DNA from: Treponema sp.
Lineage (GTDB): Bacteria; Spirochaetota; Spirochaetia; Treponematales; Treponemataceae
Length of the DNA stretch: 64,000 nt
Direction: 5' to 3'
Assembly (NCBI GenBank): GCA_016286365.1
Contig: JAEESN010000001.1
Span: forward strand, 248,001-312,000
Shown: positions 17,985 to 25,664 of the stretch, in pieces
How the letters are laid out: each line of letters opens with the position of its first letter
How positions within the stretch are numbered: position 1 is the first letter of the stretch
Translations under genes and position numbers: made by a program
The notes under the pieces: model-generated
Told to the model about the DNA's origin: nothing
Database searches by the model: none
Seen by the model: only the letters and a program-made list of their open reading frames with translations

Positions 17985-18503
17985 CTAGTTTTCGATTTTA
18001 ACTAATTCAATATTATTGTTTTGCTTTCTAATTTTTGAAAATAAATCTTGTAGATGCGGATTTTGTATTAACTGTGGAAACGGAACTATTATTTCTCTTG
18101 TATTTTGGTCTTTTGCTTTTATTTCGATGGTATAACGCCAATGTCCACCACCATGAACGGTTTTACTTCTGATAAAATCACGTTTAATTTTTTTAATATC
18201 GATAAAATTTATACTTTCTATTCCTCTGAAACTTCTAATTATAAGGTGAGTATCATCATAAAAAATACATTCATAAACTTCAGTAATTATTGCAAATATA
18301 GATAAAAAAATAAAAACAATCGGAATTATCAAATACCATCTGTTTAGATGCTCTACGCATATAACAAATAGGCCAAGCAGAGATGCAATGAGAAAAAATG
18401 AATTTGCAACAATACGTGCAATGTTTTCTTTTTCTATTCCAATCTTTTCCATTTGAACTCTTAAAATACCCCCGTGTGCGAAATAATAAGTTTTTAATTG
18501 CAT
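17985..18503 (-). CDS. membrane protein with two spans (integron array)
   Basis: 172 aa with two hydrophobic segments (IVANSFFLIASLLGLFVICV and WYLIIPIVFIFLSIFAIITE). They are followed by a soluble part (DDTHLIIRSFRGIESINFID...WRYTIEIKAKDQNTREIIVP) that looks like a PH-like beta domain as in bacterial membrane PH proteins. The function is unknown. The start is either 18503, four bases after the previous stop, or an internal ATG at 18452; neither has a strong ribosome site. It probably shares a cassette with 18507-19094. Confidence 0.55.
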   Translation of the reverse strand: MQLKTYYFAHGGILRVQMEKIGIEKENIARIVANSFFLIASLLGLFVICVEHLNRWYLIIPIVFIFLSIFAIITEVYECIFYDDTHLIIRSFRGIESINFIDIKKIKRDFIRSKTVHGGGHWRYTIEIKAKDQNTREIIVPFPQLIQNPHLQDLFSKIRKQNNNIELVKIEN

Positions 18504-18506
18504 AAT

Positions 18507-19094
18507 CTAACTTTTCGCAATATGCCCAAAAACTTGAATTAAACAAAATAGTATCACAACGATTACTGTAAGAACAATATTTTTTCCTCCTTTCATAGCT
18601 AAGTATTCTCTTTGTGCTTCTAAATTATTCGGATATTTTGCTTGTGCTTCATTAAGCTTATTTTCATAACGCCGGCACATAAAATAATTGCAAAATACTC
18701 CCTGAAGGATAGGACAAAGTAAATTAAATGCTTTACTATCAAAAAAGATCGTAATAATAATTGCCAGAAAAATAGCTAATAATGCAAGTACATAATTTTT
18801 TCTGTAAAAAAGATAAAAAGGGGAAAGAAAGAAAGCCCACCAGTTCCAGGAAACTACTTTGTCATCCTCATAATTGAACATTGCTACAGTCATACGAATA
18901 AATGCTCCAGATTTAAAATCTCTGGATAATGCATTACCACTAACATAAGCAGCCAGATTCAAATCTTCATCAGAAGGGATAAACTCAGCCTTTTCCTCAT
19001 TTGCTTCTGAATTCCATTCTGAATTAGGCTCATTGCAGTCAGGACATTTGATATCCGTTGATGATAATACTCTTCCACATTTTTTACAAATCAT
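18507..19094 (-). CDS. zinc-ribbon membrane protein, DUF2628-like (integron cassette)
   Basis: 195 aa. The N-terminus is a zinc ribbon (CKKCGRVLSSTDIKCPDC), then an acidic linker. Next comes VSWNWWAFFLSPFYLFYRKN, typical of DUF2628 proteins, followed by two or three membrane segments and a second C-terminal span. The function is unknown. The ATG at 19094 has GGAGAAGAAA upstream; the frame's earlier TTG does not. Confidence 0.7.
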   Translation of the reverse strand: MICKKCGRVLSSTDIKCPDCNEPNSEWNSEANEEKAEFIPSDEDLNLAAYVSGNALSRDFKSGAFIRMTVAMFNYEDDKVVSWNWWAFFLSPFYLFYRKNYVLALLAIFLAIIITIFFDSKAFNLLCPILQGVFCNYFMCRRYENKLNEAQAKYPNNLEAQREYLAMKGGKNIVLTVIVVILFCLIQVFGHIAKS

Positions 19095-19129
19095 TTTCTT
19101 CTCCAAAAGCAGGCTAGTGTGCCTGTCTC

Positions 19130-19323
19130 CATAACAACTGGTTGAACCTGCCTACAATCGAAAAGCCGTTAAGAAAAATGCGACAGCATTTTTTAGGCTC
19201 ATCGAAACAATGGCTCGGAATAATTGATTGTTCCGCTGTCGGCTATGATGCATCGTGCGCGCAAGCGCACTAGATAATAATTTCCTTAAATGCAAACGAC
19301 CGAAGGTCGTAACCTTTGTTATG
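19130..19323 (-). other. integron attC site (194 bp, composite)
   Basis: Cores CATAACAA and TTGTTATG enclose two nested blocks. The first is the GAGCCGTTAAGAAA hairpin family (here AAGCCGTTAAGAAAA...TTTTTTAGGCTC). The second is an ~85-bp stretch with hairpins GTGCGCGCAAGCGCAC and ACGACCGAAGGTCGT, nearly identical to the attC at 21749. Confidence 0.85.
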
Positions 19324-19330
19324 TGATTAT

Positions 19331-19840
19331 TTATAAAACTAACCAGCCTATATAAAAACTGATGTTTCCATAATTTAATAATAAATAAAACCAATCTAAT
19401 TTTCTAGATTCTATTTTTATAGTAACAAAGAAGATTATAATACTGAAGATAATGAGTAAGCAGTTTAGTAAAAACAAATCGAGACTTTGTGTTCCGATTG
19501 AACAGAAAAGTGATAATACAGAAGTACCTATTAATAACACGACTTTTTCAATAATTTTCAAATTTTTACAATATTTATTTTTTATGAACATATATTTTTG
19601 CAAAACGCAAAAAATAAATAATAAAATTCCTGAAATCCAGCATTCCCAAAAACCAGACCAAGAAATTATTAATTCTATGGTAGGAATAACAAAACATATT
19701 CCGAGTATAACCTGTAATGAATTTAAAACTATTTTTAGAGGACCTAATACTTTTTCTTCATAAAACTTTTTATAAATTACTAGATCAATGATTAGAGAGA
19801 CAAACCATATTATTTTTATAATTTCATAATAAGTAAACAT
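19331..19840 (-). CDS. polytopic membrane protein (integron cassette)
   Basis: 169 aa, almost wholly hydrophobic, with about five or six membrane spans (IIWFVSLIIDLVIYKKF, IVLNSLQVILGICFVIP, WISGILLFIFCVL, and the C-terminal YGNISFYIGWLVL). No family is recognised. It follows repeat E2 without an attC in between, so it shares a cassette with the CatB-like gene or the old boundary has decayed. Its own attC lies 7 bp after the stop. Confidence 0.55.
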   Translation of the reverse strand: MFTYYEIIKIIWFVSLIIDLVIYKKFYEEKVLGPLKIVLNSLQVILGICFVIPTIELIISWSGFWECWISGILLFIFCVLQKYMFIKNKYCKNLKIIEKVVLLIGTSVLSLFCSIGTQSLDLFLLNCLLIIFSIIIFFVTIKIESRKLDWFYLLLNYGNISFYIGWLVL

Positions 19841-19873
19841 TTAAATACCTCTTTAACCGAATTATTAAATTCA

Positions 19874-19950
19874 ACAGCTTCTTCGTCCTATCCCTAAAGT
19901 TCAATTCATTTTTTCAGCAAGCTCGACTTGCTTTCTGAAATATTCAATTT
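19874..19950 (-). repeat. cassette 3'-end repeat E2
   Basis: After the CatB-like stop: hairpin TTTCAGAAAGCAAG-TCGAG-CTTGCTGAAA, then ATTGAACTTTAGGG and GACGAAGAAGCTG. Same order as E3 to E5, but without the full GTAGTACGCGGC hairpin. Confidence 0.6.
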
Positions 19951-20589
19951 TTAAATTTTATTTCGTAACACTTCTTTTACATTGTTTAGATCTGAGCAAG
20001 TTAATATTGGAATTAATGATTTTATTTCTTCAATAGATTTATCCCACCATTTTAGTTTTTCCATTATTTCTATTAATTCGTCATCAAAGCGTTTTCTTAT
20101 TTCTTTTGCTGGATTACCTATAACTACAGAATAAGGTTCTACATTTTTTCCTACAACACTGTTTGCTCCGATAATTGCGCCGTTACCAATATGCACGCCT
20201 GGAAGAATTGTTACATTTTGTCCAATCCATACATCGTTTCCAACAATAGTATCTCCCTTTAAAGGTAATTCTTTTTTATCTGGAGCAGATTGCTCCCATG
20301 TACCAAAAATGTAGAATGGATAAGTAGAAACGGCATTCATTTGATGATTTGCACCATTCATTAAAAATTCAACTCCAGCAGCAATTTGGCAGAATTTTCC
20401 GATTATTAATTTGTCGCCGATAAAGTCATAATGATGCGTAACATGTTTTTCGAAATCTTTGTCACCAAAATATGTAAAATCCCCGACAATGATGTTTGGA
20501 TTTTTTATTGATGGTTTTACATAGGTAATTGTATCAATATTTGGAATTGGGAAAATTGTATTTGGATTTGGAATTTTATTATCTTTCAT
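19951..20589 (-). CDS. CatB/Vat-type xenobiotic acetyltransferase (integron cassette)
   Basis: 212 aa, the normal size for CatB and Vat hexapeptide acyltransferases. KLIIGKFCQIAAGVEFLMNG, then ANHQMNAVSTYPF, DVWIGQNVTILPGVHIGN and SVVGKNVEPYSVVIGNPAKE are the family blocks of the left-handed beta-helix, with the catalytic His in ANHQMN. Relatives acetylate chloramphenicol or streptogramins, so a resistance role is plausible but unproven. The start at 20589 has AAGAGGAAAA upstream; the longer frame begins inside the attC. Confidence 0.85.
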   Translation of the reverse strand: MKDNKIPNPNTIFPIPNIDTITYVKPSIKNPNIIVGDFTYFGDKDFEKHVTHHYDFIGDKLIIGKFCQIAAGVEFLMNGANHQMNAVSTYPFYIFGTWEQSAPDKKELPLKGDTIVGNDVWIGQNVTILPGVHIGNGAIIGANSVVGKNVEPYSVVIGNPAKEIRKRFDDELIEIMEKLKWWDKSIEEIKSLIPILTCSDLNNVKEVLRNKI

Positions 20590-20625
20590 TTTTCCTCTTA
20601 AAAAAGCAGCCCAGTGGGCTGTCGC

Positions 20626-20772
20626 CATAACAACTGGTTGTACCTGCCTACAATCGAAGAGCCGTTAAGAAAAATGCAAAAGCATTTTTTAGGCTCATCG
20701 AAATAATGGCTCGGAACAATTGATTGTACCGCAGGCAGCTTGACTGCCTGTCGGCTACGAACCTTTGTTATG
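20626..20772 (-). other. integron attC site (147 bp)
   Basis: Cores CATAACAA and TTTGTTATG; variable hairpin GGCAG-TCAAG-CTGCC; nested GAGCCGTTAAGAAAAATGC...GCATTTTTTAGGCTC block as at 17344. Closes the cassette at 20780-21712. Confidence 0.9.
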
Positions 20773-20779
20773 TGATTAA

Positions 20780-21712
20780 CTATTCAATCCAAGTCCAGTA
20801 ATAAGTATCAGAACTATCTTTAGATGTTCTGCATTGAACCCAGAAACCTTCTTTTCCATCTTCGAAAATTATTTCTTTATCTTTGCCCATTATCGAGCCA
20901 AAATATAAAATTAATTTATCTTCTTTTGATATTGTACTGACTATTTCTGAATTAAAATCTGCCTTCTTATATATATTATAAGATTGTTTAGGATTTCTTT
21001 CATATATTCCATCATATCCTTCACTATAAGAAATACATAGCTTTACATTATTTTTAATGAATTGTTCATTTCCTTTTATCCCTTCATAAGAAATAGAAAG
21101 TTGTGATTTTTCAATATTTGATAAATCAATCCTATAGATTTTTATTCCATAAGGACCGTCATTTAACATTCTGAAACCAAGAAAAAGAATCTTTTTATCT
21201 TTTGAGATTTTATAGGAAGTGTAACATCTTGTTTCATAATTTGGACCAGACCATTCTGTTGAATAACTTAATAATTTTGTATAAGCGTTGTTATTTTCTA
21301 AATAATAATAACTATAAGTTTTTCCGCCTCTTTTGTCATAATCGAACCAGGATTCTGTAATAAGACATAATTTATTTTTATCAGAAAGAACAGGTGCTTC
21401 TCTACCAGAAAGCAGATAGCCGCCGAAAACCCAACCTTCAACGGATTTATCTTTTTTTCCTTTTTGAGGAATTGTCTTTACTTTTACCCAGTTATCATCC
21501 ATGTCATCTATTGTGTCAGAAATTCCTTCTTCAAGTAATAAAACACATGTTTCATTATCTAAAACAGTGATTACTTTAGATGAAAGATTTGAACTTTCAC
21601 GGAGTTTTAATCTAGTGTTTGTAAAAAAATATTTACTTTCAAAATATTTTTCATTTGCAAATAAATTTATTGATATAAAAAGCACAGTAATAAGTAATAC
21701 TATTCTTTTCAA
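20780..21712 (-). CDS. secreted SH3-domain protein (integron cassette), TTG start
   Basis: 310 aa. AGGAGGAAAAAAA precedes a TTG at 21712, giving (M)KRIVLLITVLFISINLFA, a good signal peptide; the longer frame is attC sequence. The mature N-terminus is an SH3b unit: TRLKLRESSNLSSKVITVLD, then NWVKVKTIPQK and VEGWVFGGYLLSG. The remaining ~200 residues are beta-rich and unassigned, ending with a second SH3-like WVQCRTS. It resembles the proteins at 27418, 30093 and 9248. It is probably periplasmic or surface-exposed and may bind peptidoglycan. Confidence 0.75.
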   Translation of the reverse strand: MKRIVLLITVLFISINLFANEKYFESKYFFTNTRLKLRESSNLSSKVITVLDNETCVLLLEEGISDTIDDMDDNWVKVKTIPQKGKKDKSVEGWVFGGYLLSGREAPVLSDKNKLCLITESWFDYDKRGGKTYSYYYLENNNAYTKLLSYSTEWSGPNYETRCYTSYKISKDKKILFLGFRMLNDGPYGIKIYRIDLSNIEKSQLSISYEGIKGNEQFIKNNVKLCISYSEGYDGIYERNPKQSYNIYKKADFNSEIVSTISKEDKLILYFGSIMGKDKEIIFEDGKEGFWVQCRTSKDSSDTYYWTWIE

Positions 21713-21748
21713 TTTTTTTCCTCCTAAGCACCCCAGTGCGGGCGTCCA

Positions 21749-21848
21749 CATAACAACTGCCTGTCGGCTACGATGCATCGTGCGCGCAAGCGCACTAGAT
21801 AATAATTTCCTTAAATGCAAACGACCGAAGGTCGTAACCTTTGTTATA
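21749..21848 (-). other. integron attC site (100 bp)
   Basis: Cores CATAACAA and TTTGTTAT, with hairpins GTGCGCGCAAGCGCAC and ACGACCGAAGGTCGT between them. About 85 bp are shared with the attC at 19130, but the TCAAG-loop hairpin is absent. Confidence 0.8.
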
Positions 21849-21947
21849 CGAAAAAATTGCTCCTCGAAATATTATACCTTATTTTTTCTTTATAAAAAGA
21901 AATTTTTATTTCGGAAGCAACGCTTTGATTTTTTTATGAACAATTCT

Positions 21948-22034
21948 AAGCGACGAAAGTCGCGTACTATCGCTACCTTGCTTCGCCCTATAGTTAGATT
22001 TAATTTTCAATCATCGGGCTTGAACCGGTGATTG
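21948..22034 (-). repeat. cassette 3'-end repeat E3
   Basis: After the stop at 22040: hairpin CAATCACCGG-TTCAAG-CCCGATGATTG, then TCTAACTATAGGG and GGTAGCGATAGTACGCGAC-TTTC-GTCGC. The ~100 bp between it and the attC are AT-rich and show no gene. Confidence 0.7.
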
Positions 22035-22039
22035 ATAAT

Positions 22040-22576
22040 TTACTTATTTACTAATTCTGTAATTTTTGCAACAAATTTATTATATTTTCTACGGCCAAAT
22101 GCATAAGATATTAAACCAATTATCAAAATAAAAAATAATGCTGGTAAAAAACCGGCAACAAAATTTTCTGAGACTGATAAAAAAAACACAATAAAATAAA
22201 GTAAAAAAGCAAGAAAACTATAACCAGGACAACCTTTTATTTTAATTTTTCTACTTTCTGGATTAATACTAATTGTTCCATGAATATTTTCAAAGTCATT
22301 ACGATAAAAACTTACAGTAATCATTTTTTTCCTGAATGCAAATGTATTTTCATCAAACATTGTTCCTTTATATTTTGAGAAACCAGGAAACGTATCAAGA
22401 GTAATTATAAAATTCTGAATTTCCTTAGAGGCTTTATTTATATTTGAAATTTCTATTTCTTTTGAAAAAATAGGAATTCCATGAAGAAAGTAATACTTGT
22501 TCCATGTTCCAGATAAAACAGTTTCTGTTATTACAATAATTAACAAAATAATTATAAATACATAAATTATATTCAT
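22040..22576 (-). CDS. membrane protein (integron cassette)
   Basis: 178 aa starting MNIIYVFIIILLIIVITETV (first span). A soluble middle follows (FIITLDTFPGFSKYKGTMFD...GTISINPESRKIKIKG), then two further spans near the C-terminus (FLAFLLYFIVFFLSVSENFV and FLPALFFILIIGLISYAF). No family is recognised. ATGGAGGGAAA before the ATG at 22576 fixes the start. Confidence 0.6.
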   Translation of the reverse strand: MNIIYVFIIILLIIVITETVLSGTWNKYYFLHGIPIFSKEIEISNINKASKEIQNFIITLDTFPGFSKYKGTMFDENTFAFRKKMITVSFYRNDFENIHGTISINPESRKIKIKGCPGYSFLAFLLYFIVFFLSVSENFVAGFLPALFFILIIGLISYAFGRRKYNKFVAKITELVNK

Positions 22577-22606
22577 TTTCCCTCCATGCACCCCAGTGCG
22601 GGCGTC

Positions 22607-22625
22607 AGCATAAGCTTTGTTATAC
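22607..22625 (-). other. collapsed attC remnant
   Basis: Only the outer halves survive: CGTATAACAAAGCTTATGC. The first arm joins straight to ATGC of the second core, so the whole interior is deleted. It separates the genes at 22748 and 22040. The 5' cassette stem-loop GACGCCCGCACTGGGGTGC follows as usual. Confidence 0.65.
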
Positions 22626-22747
22626 GATTCATTTTTCTTATAGATTATATAATCTATTTAATATTTTTATAAGAAGATAACGCTTCTTTTTTACAAACGA
22701 TGAAAAGTCGCTCAATAGGCTCTTTAAAAAATTCTTTTATCCTTTTG

Positions 22748-23341
22748 CTATACACTCATTGCTGTATCAATGAATCGTAGGGATGTATGAGGTTTCATAG
22801 TAAAAGGAAATTTGATTTCGGTTGAATAGGTATTATTTTTTATCTTATACTCAATTTCATAAGTTAGAAAACATTCTTTAGCATTATATAAGCGCCAATA
22901 AAGGTATACTTGTGTAAATGGATTTTTGTGCTTTATTTTATAAAAAGTTAGCATATCTTCTACAAGAATTGTTTCATTATCACCAAGTAACTTATATCCT
23001 AATTCTTCTCCGATATAACATGAAGAATCCAATTGTTTTTGAATCTTCAATTTCTTGGACGGAATTTCTAAAGCAAATCTTGTTATTTTTATTTCATCAG
23101 GAATTTCTTCATATGAGAAATGTAAATCACAATTTACACCATATTTATCAAAAAAAGTCCCTATATCAATGTCTATCCAACTTTCCTGATGTCTTACACT
23201 TGCAACAATATTATTTTCCAATGAAAAATCATTTTCCTTTGGATAGATTGTAAATGTCTTATTGGTGCATTTTACATAAACTAAAGAACATAAAAAAAGA
23301 GAACAAAATCCAAATAGTGTTTTTTTTACTTTTTTATTCAT
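22748..23341 (-). CDS. putative lipoprotein (integron cassette)
   Basis: 197 aa from the ATG at 23341 (AAGGAAAGAAA upstream). The N-terminus KKVKKTLFGFCSLFLCSLVY then VKC is a lipoprotein-type signal. The rest is beta-rich (IDIDIGTFFDKYGVNCDLHF, EIEYKIKNNTYSTEIKFPF) without a known domain. An AT-rich 120-bp tail follows up to the attC remnant. Confidence 0.6.
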   Translation of the reverse strand: MNKKVKKTLFGFCSLFLCSLVYVKCTNKTFTIYPKENDFSLENNIVASVRHQESWIDIDIGTFFDKYGVNCDLHFSYEEIPDEIKITRFALEIPSKKLKIQKQLDSSCYIGEELGYKLLGDNETILVEDMLTFYKIKHKNPFTQVYLYWRLYNAKECFLTYEIEYKIKNNTYSTEIKFPFTMKPHTSLRFIDTAMSV

Positions 23342-23373
23342 TTTCTTTCCTTGCGCCCCAGTGCGTGCGTCCA

Positions 23374-23437
23374 CATAACTACGCACTTAAACGGTGGCGC
23401 GGCTTGATCGGTTTGTCGGCGTTGAAGCTTTGTTATA
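23374..23437 (-). other. integron attC site (64 bp)
   Basis: Cores CATAAC and TTTGTTATA; hairpin AAACCGATCAAGCCGCGCC with a TCAAG loop. The HicB stop codon (TAA, 23433-23435) is inside the core, so the gene runs into its own recombination site. Confidence 0.8.
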
Positions 23438-23825
23438 CGAGTACAGTTTGTTTTTTTGCTAAGGCAACATGTTCTTTCTCAGAATTTTTAGCAAGAAGAT
23501 ACACGCAATATTGATTCATACTTACGCCTTCTTTTTTTGAATCTTCAGCGAGAGTTTTGTGCAAAGTTTTTGGAAGACGGAGCTTGAATTGACCAGAATA
23601 GGAATCTGCGGTTTCTGGTTCTGCAATTTCTATACCATCTTCAATAGCAGCGGTTAACCATGCTTTTTTTGCATCTTCTGCATTTGCAACGGCATTAGCA
23701 ATTGTTTCTCCGCAAGTAATACACCCTGGAAGTTCCGGATATGAAGCTACATAACCTGATTCTTCTGTATCTGGAATTATTTCCAATTTATAAGGTAATT
23801 TCATGTATTCTTCAAATGTTTTCAT
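23433..23825 (-). CDS. hicB: HicB family antitoxin (integron cassette)
   Basis: 130 aa. The N-terminal partial RNase H-like fold is clear: LEIIPDTEESGYVASYPELP then GCITCGETIANAVANAEDAK. It is followed by a ribbon-helix-helix/CopG-like C-terminus (FKLRLPKTLHKTLAEDSKKE, GVSMNQYCVYLLAKN) that binds DNA. It would neutralise HicA and repress the operon. The start is 2 bp after the HicA stop. The last codon and stop overlap the attC. Confidence 0.9.
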   Translation of the reverse strand: MKTFEEYMKLPYKLEIIPDTEESGYVASYPELPGCITCGETIANAVANAEDAKKAWLTAAIEDGIEIAEPETADSYSGQFKLRLPKTLHKTLAEDSKKEGVSMNQYCVYLLAKNSEKEHVALAKKQTVLV

Positions 23826-23826
23826 A

Positions 23827-24078
23827 TCAGTCCTCCTTGTTTTTTTCTTCGGATTCTACAATCTCTTTTACCATTTTCACATAAACAACTTTTATCGGTT
23901 CATGATTTGGAATGGTAATTGGATTACAACCGGGTTTTCTGAAAATGTAATGACTGCTTCCACCTTTCGGTTGTGAAACCGAATAGCCATAACTTTGCAG
24001 AACTTTTTTAAGTTCTACAAAACGCATGTCTTTGTCGAGGGATTTTATTTTGCTTAAAAGTTTGTCCCATTGTGCCAC
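23827..24078 (-). CDS. hicA: HicA family mRNA interferase toxin (integron cassette), GTG start
   Basis: 83 aa with the dsRNA-binding-like HicA fold: MRFVELKKVLQSYGYSVSQ, then PKGGSSHYIFRKPGCNPITI holding the catalytic His, then HEPIKVVYVKMVKEIVESEE. It cleaves mRNA when HicB is degraded. The frame is open to a TTG at 24117, but that lies upstream of a consensus promoter (24085-24113). The GTG at 24078 gives (M)AQWDKLLSKIKSLDKDMRF, the usual N-terminus of this subfamily. The GTG is six bases after the -10, so the message should be leaderless. Confidence 0.8.
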   Translation of the reverse strand: MAQWDKLLSKIKSLDKDMRFVELKKVLQSYGYSVSQPKGGSSHYIFRKPGCNPITIPNHEPIKVVYVKMVKEIVESEEKNKED

Positions 24079-24084
24079 AATTGA

Positions 24085-24113
24085 ATTATAAGTGGTGTTA
24101 TATATGGTGTCAA
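24085..24113 (-). promoter_or_regulatory. consensus promoter of hicAB
   Basis: TTGACA (24108-24113), 17-bp spacer, TATAAT (24085-24090), then TCAATT and GTG. It is a perfect sigma70 consensus and lies directly behind the stop of the AAC(3)-like gene. Confidence 0.85.
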
Positions 24114-24120
24114 GCAAATC

Positions 24121-24825
24121 TTAAGTTCTATTCTTATTCATCCAATTAACTGCAAAGTCTACAAATACTTTCTGATTGATTAATTTACATTCTGCGTTTC
24201 CTATTCTTCCTGAATGAAATACTGTTATATTATTTTGAAATTCTTTTTCAAAATCAGAACCTATTTGATTAAAATCTTCATCTTGATATACAACATCATG
24301 AAATGGAATTACTTTTCCATCGGAAAATTTATATTCTTCTGTAAAAATGACCTTTGAAGGCCATGATGCTCTGTTTTCTGCAAGATGAAGAATGGTACAG
24401 GTAGAATAGTCTGTTCCAAGAAATAATGACCATCCATTATTTTCATATAAGCGAGCAAGTGTACTTTTCTCACCGTATTCAAAAGAAAGGCTGTCTTCTG
24501 TATATTCAATATTTGATGCAATTGTTTGTTTTTGTGATCCCCATACTGCAAATCTTGCAATTATTTGATTTGTACAAATAACATCATCCTGGTTTTTGAA
24601 ATAATCATTTACGATACTTAAATGGGGTTTGTAATTACCATAAGAATTAAATGCAGGCATAACAAGAATTCCATAAGGGGATATTAATTCTTCTATACTT
24701 TCTATAAGAGTTTCAGGGCCATTATCAAGATGACCAATTTTTGAAAGTGAAACATGAAGTAGTATTTTCATGTCCTTTTCAATTCCTAATTTTTGTAATT
24801 TACTTTTTAGCTCATTCTTATTCAT
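24121..24825 (-). CDS. AAC(3)-type aminoglycoside acetyltransferase-like protein (integron cassette)
   Basis: 234 aa, slightly short for AAC(3) enzymes (about 260-280). Family blocks are present: MKILLHVSLSKIGHL, NGPETLIESIEELISPYGIL followed by VMPAF, FEYGEKSTLARLYENNGW, GTDYSTCTILHLAENRA and FHDVVYQD. It would acetylate an amino group of an aminoglycoside-like substrate using acetyl-CoA; divergent members also act on other compounds. GAGAAA precedes the ATG. It shares a cassette with hicAB, with no attC between them. Confidence 0.8.
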   Translation of the reverse strand: MNKNELKSKLQKLGIEKDMKILLHVSLSKIGHLDNGPETLIESIEELISPYGILVMPAFNSYGNYKPHLSIVNDYFKNQDDVICTNQIIARFAVWGSQKQTIASNIEYTEDSLSFEYGEKSTLARLYENNGWSLFLGTDYSTCTILHLAENRASWPSKVIFTEEYKFSDGKVIPFHDVVYQDEDFNQIGSDFEKEFQNNITVFHSGRIGNAECKLINQKVFVDFAVNWMNKNRT

Positions 24826-24863
24826 TTTTTATTTTTTCTCTAAGCGGCCCAGTGCGGGCGTCC

Positions 24864-24925
24864 GTATAACAACTGCTTAAATCGCACAGGCCTTGAGCCT
24901 GTGTCGGGTAAGAACCTTTGTTATG
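24864..24925 (-). other. integron attC site (62 bp)
   Basis: Cores GTATAACAA and TTTGTTATG; hairpin CACAGGC-TCAAG-GCCTGTG. Closes the HigBA cassette. Confidence 0.85.
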
Positions 24926-24933
24926 GGAATTTT

Positions 24934-25230
24934 TTATGCATATGCATAAGTTTTAATTTCTTCTAACTGTGGTGCAAGTTCAATCTTCGCATTTCTGATA
25001 TCGATATCATCCTGCAAAGACATAAAATAGCCGTCAGATAATCCAAAGAATTTTGCAAGTCTTAAAGAAGTATCTACAGTTATCTTTCTGCGATTATGAA
25101 GAATATCCTGAATACGGGAAGTTGGAACATTTATTGCCTGCGCCAGTTTATATGCAGAGATTCCAAGAGGAATAAGAAATTCTTCGCTGAGGATTTCTCC
25201 AATTGTTGGTGTTTCGATAAAATCAGACAT
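24934..25230 (-). CDS. higA: HigA family antitoxin (integron cassette)
   Basis: 98 aa XRE-type helix-turn-helix protein. FIETPTIGEILSEEFLIPLG, then ISAYKLAQAINVPTSRIQDI and LHNRRKITVDTSLRLAKFFG are typical of the HigA/VapI family. It represses its own promoter and binds HigB. It lies 9 bp after higB in the toxin-first order usual for this family. Confidence 0.9.
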   Translation of the reverse strand: MSDFIETPTIGEILSEEFLIPLGISAYKLAQAINVPTSRIQDILHNRRKITVDTSLRLAKFFGLSDGYFMSLQDDIDIRNAKIELAPQLEEIKTYAYA

Positions 25231-25239
25231 AATATACTC

Positions 25240-25521
25240 CTAGTGGTAATCCACAATTTCAACATTGTAATAGTGTCCGTCTTTTTCTGTAAAACAGACA
25301 CGCCACTGATCGTTTATGCGGATTGAATACTGACCTTTTCTGTCTCCCGATAATACTTCAAGCTTATTGTTTGGAGGTATTCTTAAATCGCCCACACACT
25401 TTGCATTATCTATCATCATTAGTTTTCTCAATGCAACTTTCTGAATCTGATTCGGAAGCTTTTTTGAGAATTCCTGTTTGTAGATATGCTCAGTTTCTTT
25501 ATCCGCAAAACTCTTTATCAT
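25240..25521 (-). CDS. higB: HigB family toxin (integron cassette)
   Basis: 93 aa, complete. [56 protein letters not shown] and [10 protein letters not shown] are the HigB/RelE blocks; the Arg-Trp-Arg region carries the ribosome-dependent RNase site. The ATG is six bases after a perfect -10 box, leaving no leader or Shine-Dalgarno. Confidence 0.9.
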   Translation of the reverse strand: MIKSFADKETEHIYKQEFSKKLPNQIQKVALRKLMMIDNAKCVGDLRIPPNNKLEVLSGDRKGQYSIRINDQWRVCFTEKDGHYYNVEIVDYH

Positions 25522-25527
25522 TAATCA

Positions 25528-25556
25528 ATTATATCCGTGTTGCGTGTATATGTCAA
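25528..25556 (-). promoter_or_regulatory. consensus promoter of higBA
   Basis: TTGACA (25551-25556), 17-bp spacer, TATAAT (25528-25533), then TGATTA and ATG. Same geometry as the hicAB promoter. Confidence 0.9.
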
Positions 25557-25569
25557 ACAGACTTTTTTT

Positions 25570-25664
25570 AAGCTGCGTAAAGCCGCGTACTACCGCTTAT
25601 TCGTTCAAGCCATAAAGTTTAATACCTTTTTTTGCAAGCTTGACTTGAAAAAAAATATTTCTTT
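25570..25664 (-). repeat. cassette 3'-end repeat E4
   Basis: After the stop at 25665: TTTTTTTTCAAG-TCAAG-CTTGCAAAAAAA, then AAACTTTATGG and AGCGGTAGTACGCGGCTTTA followed by CGCAGC. It stands where an attC would be expected between this gene and higBA. Confidence 0.7.
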
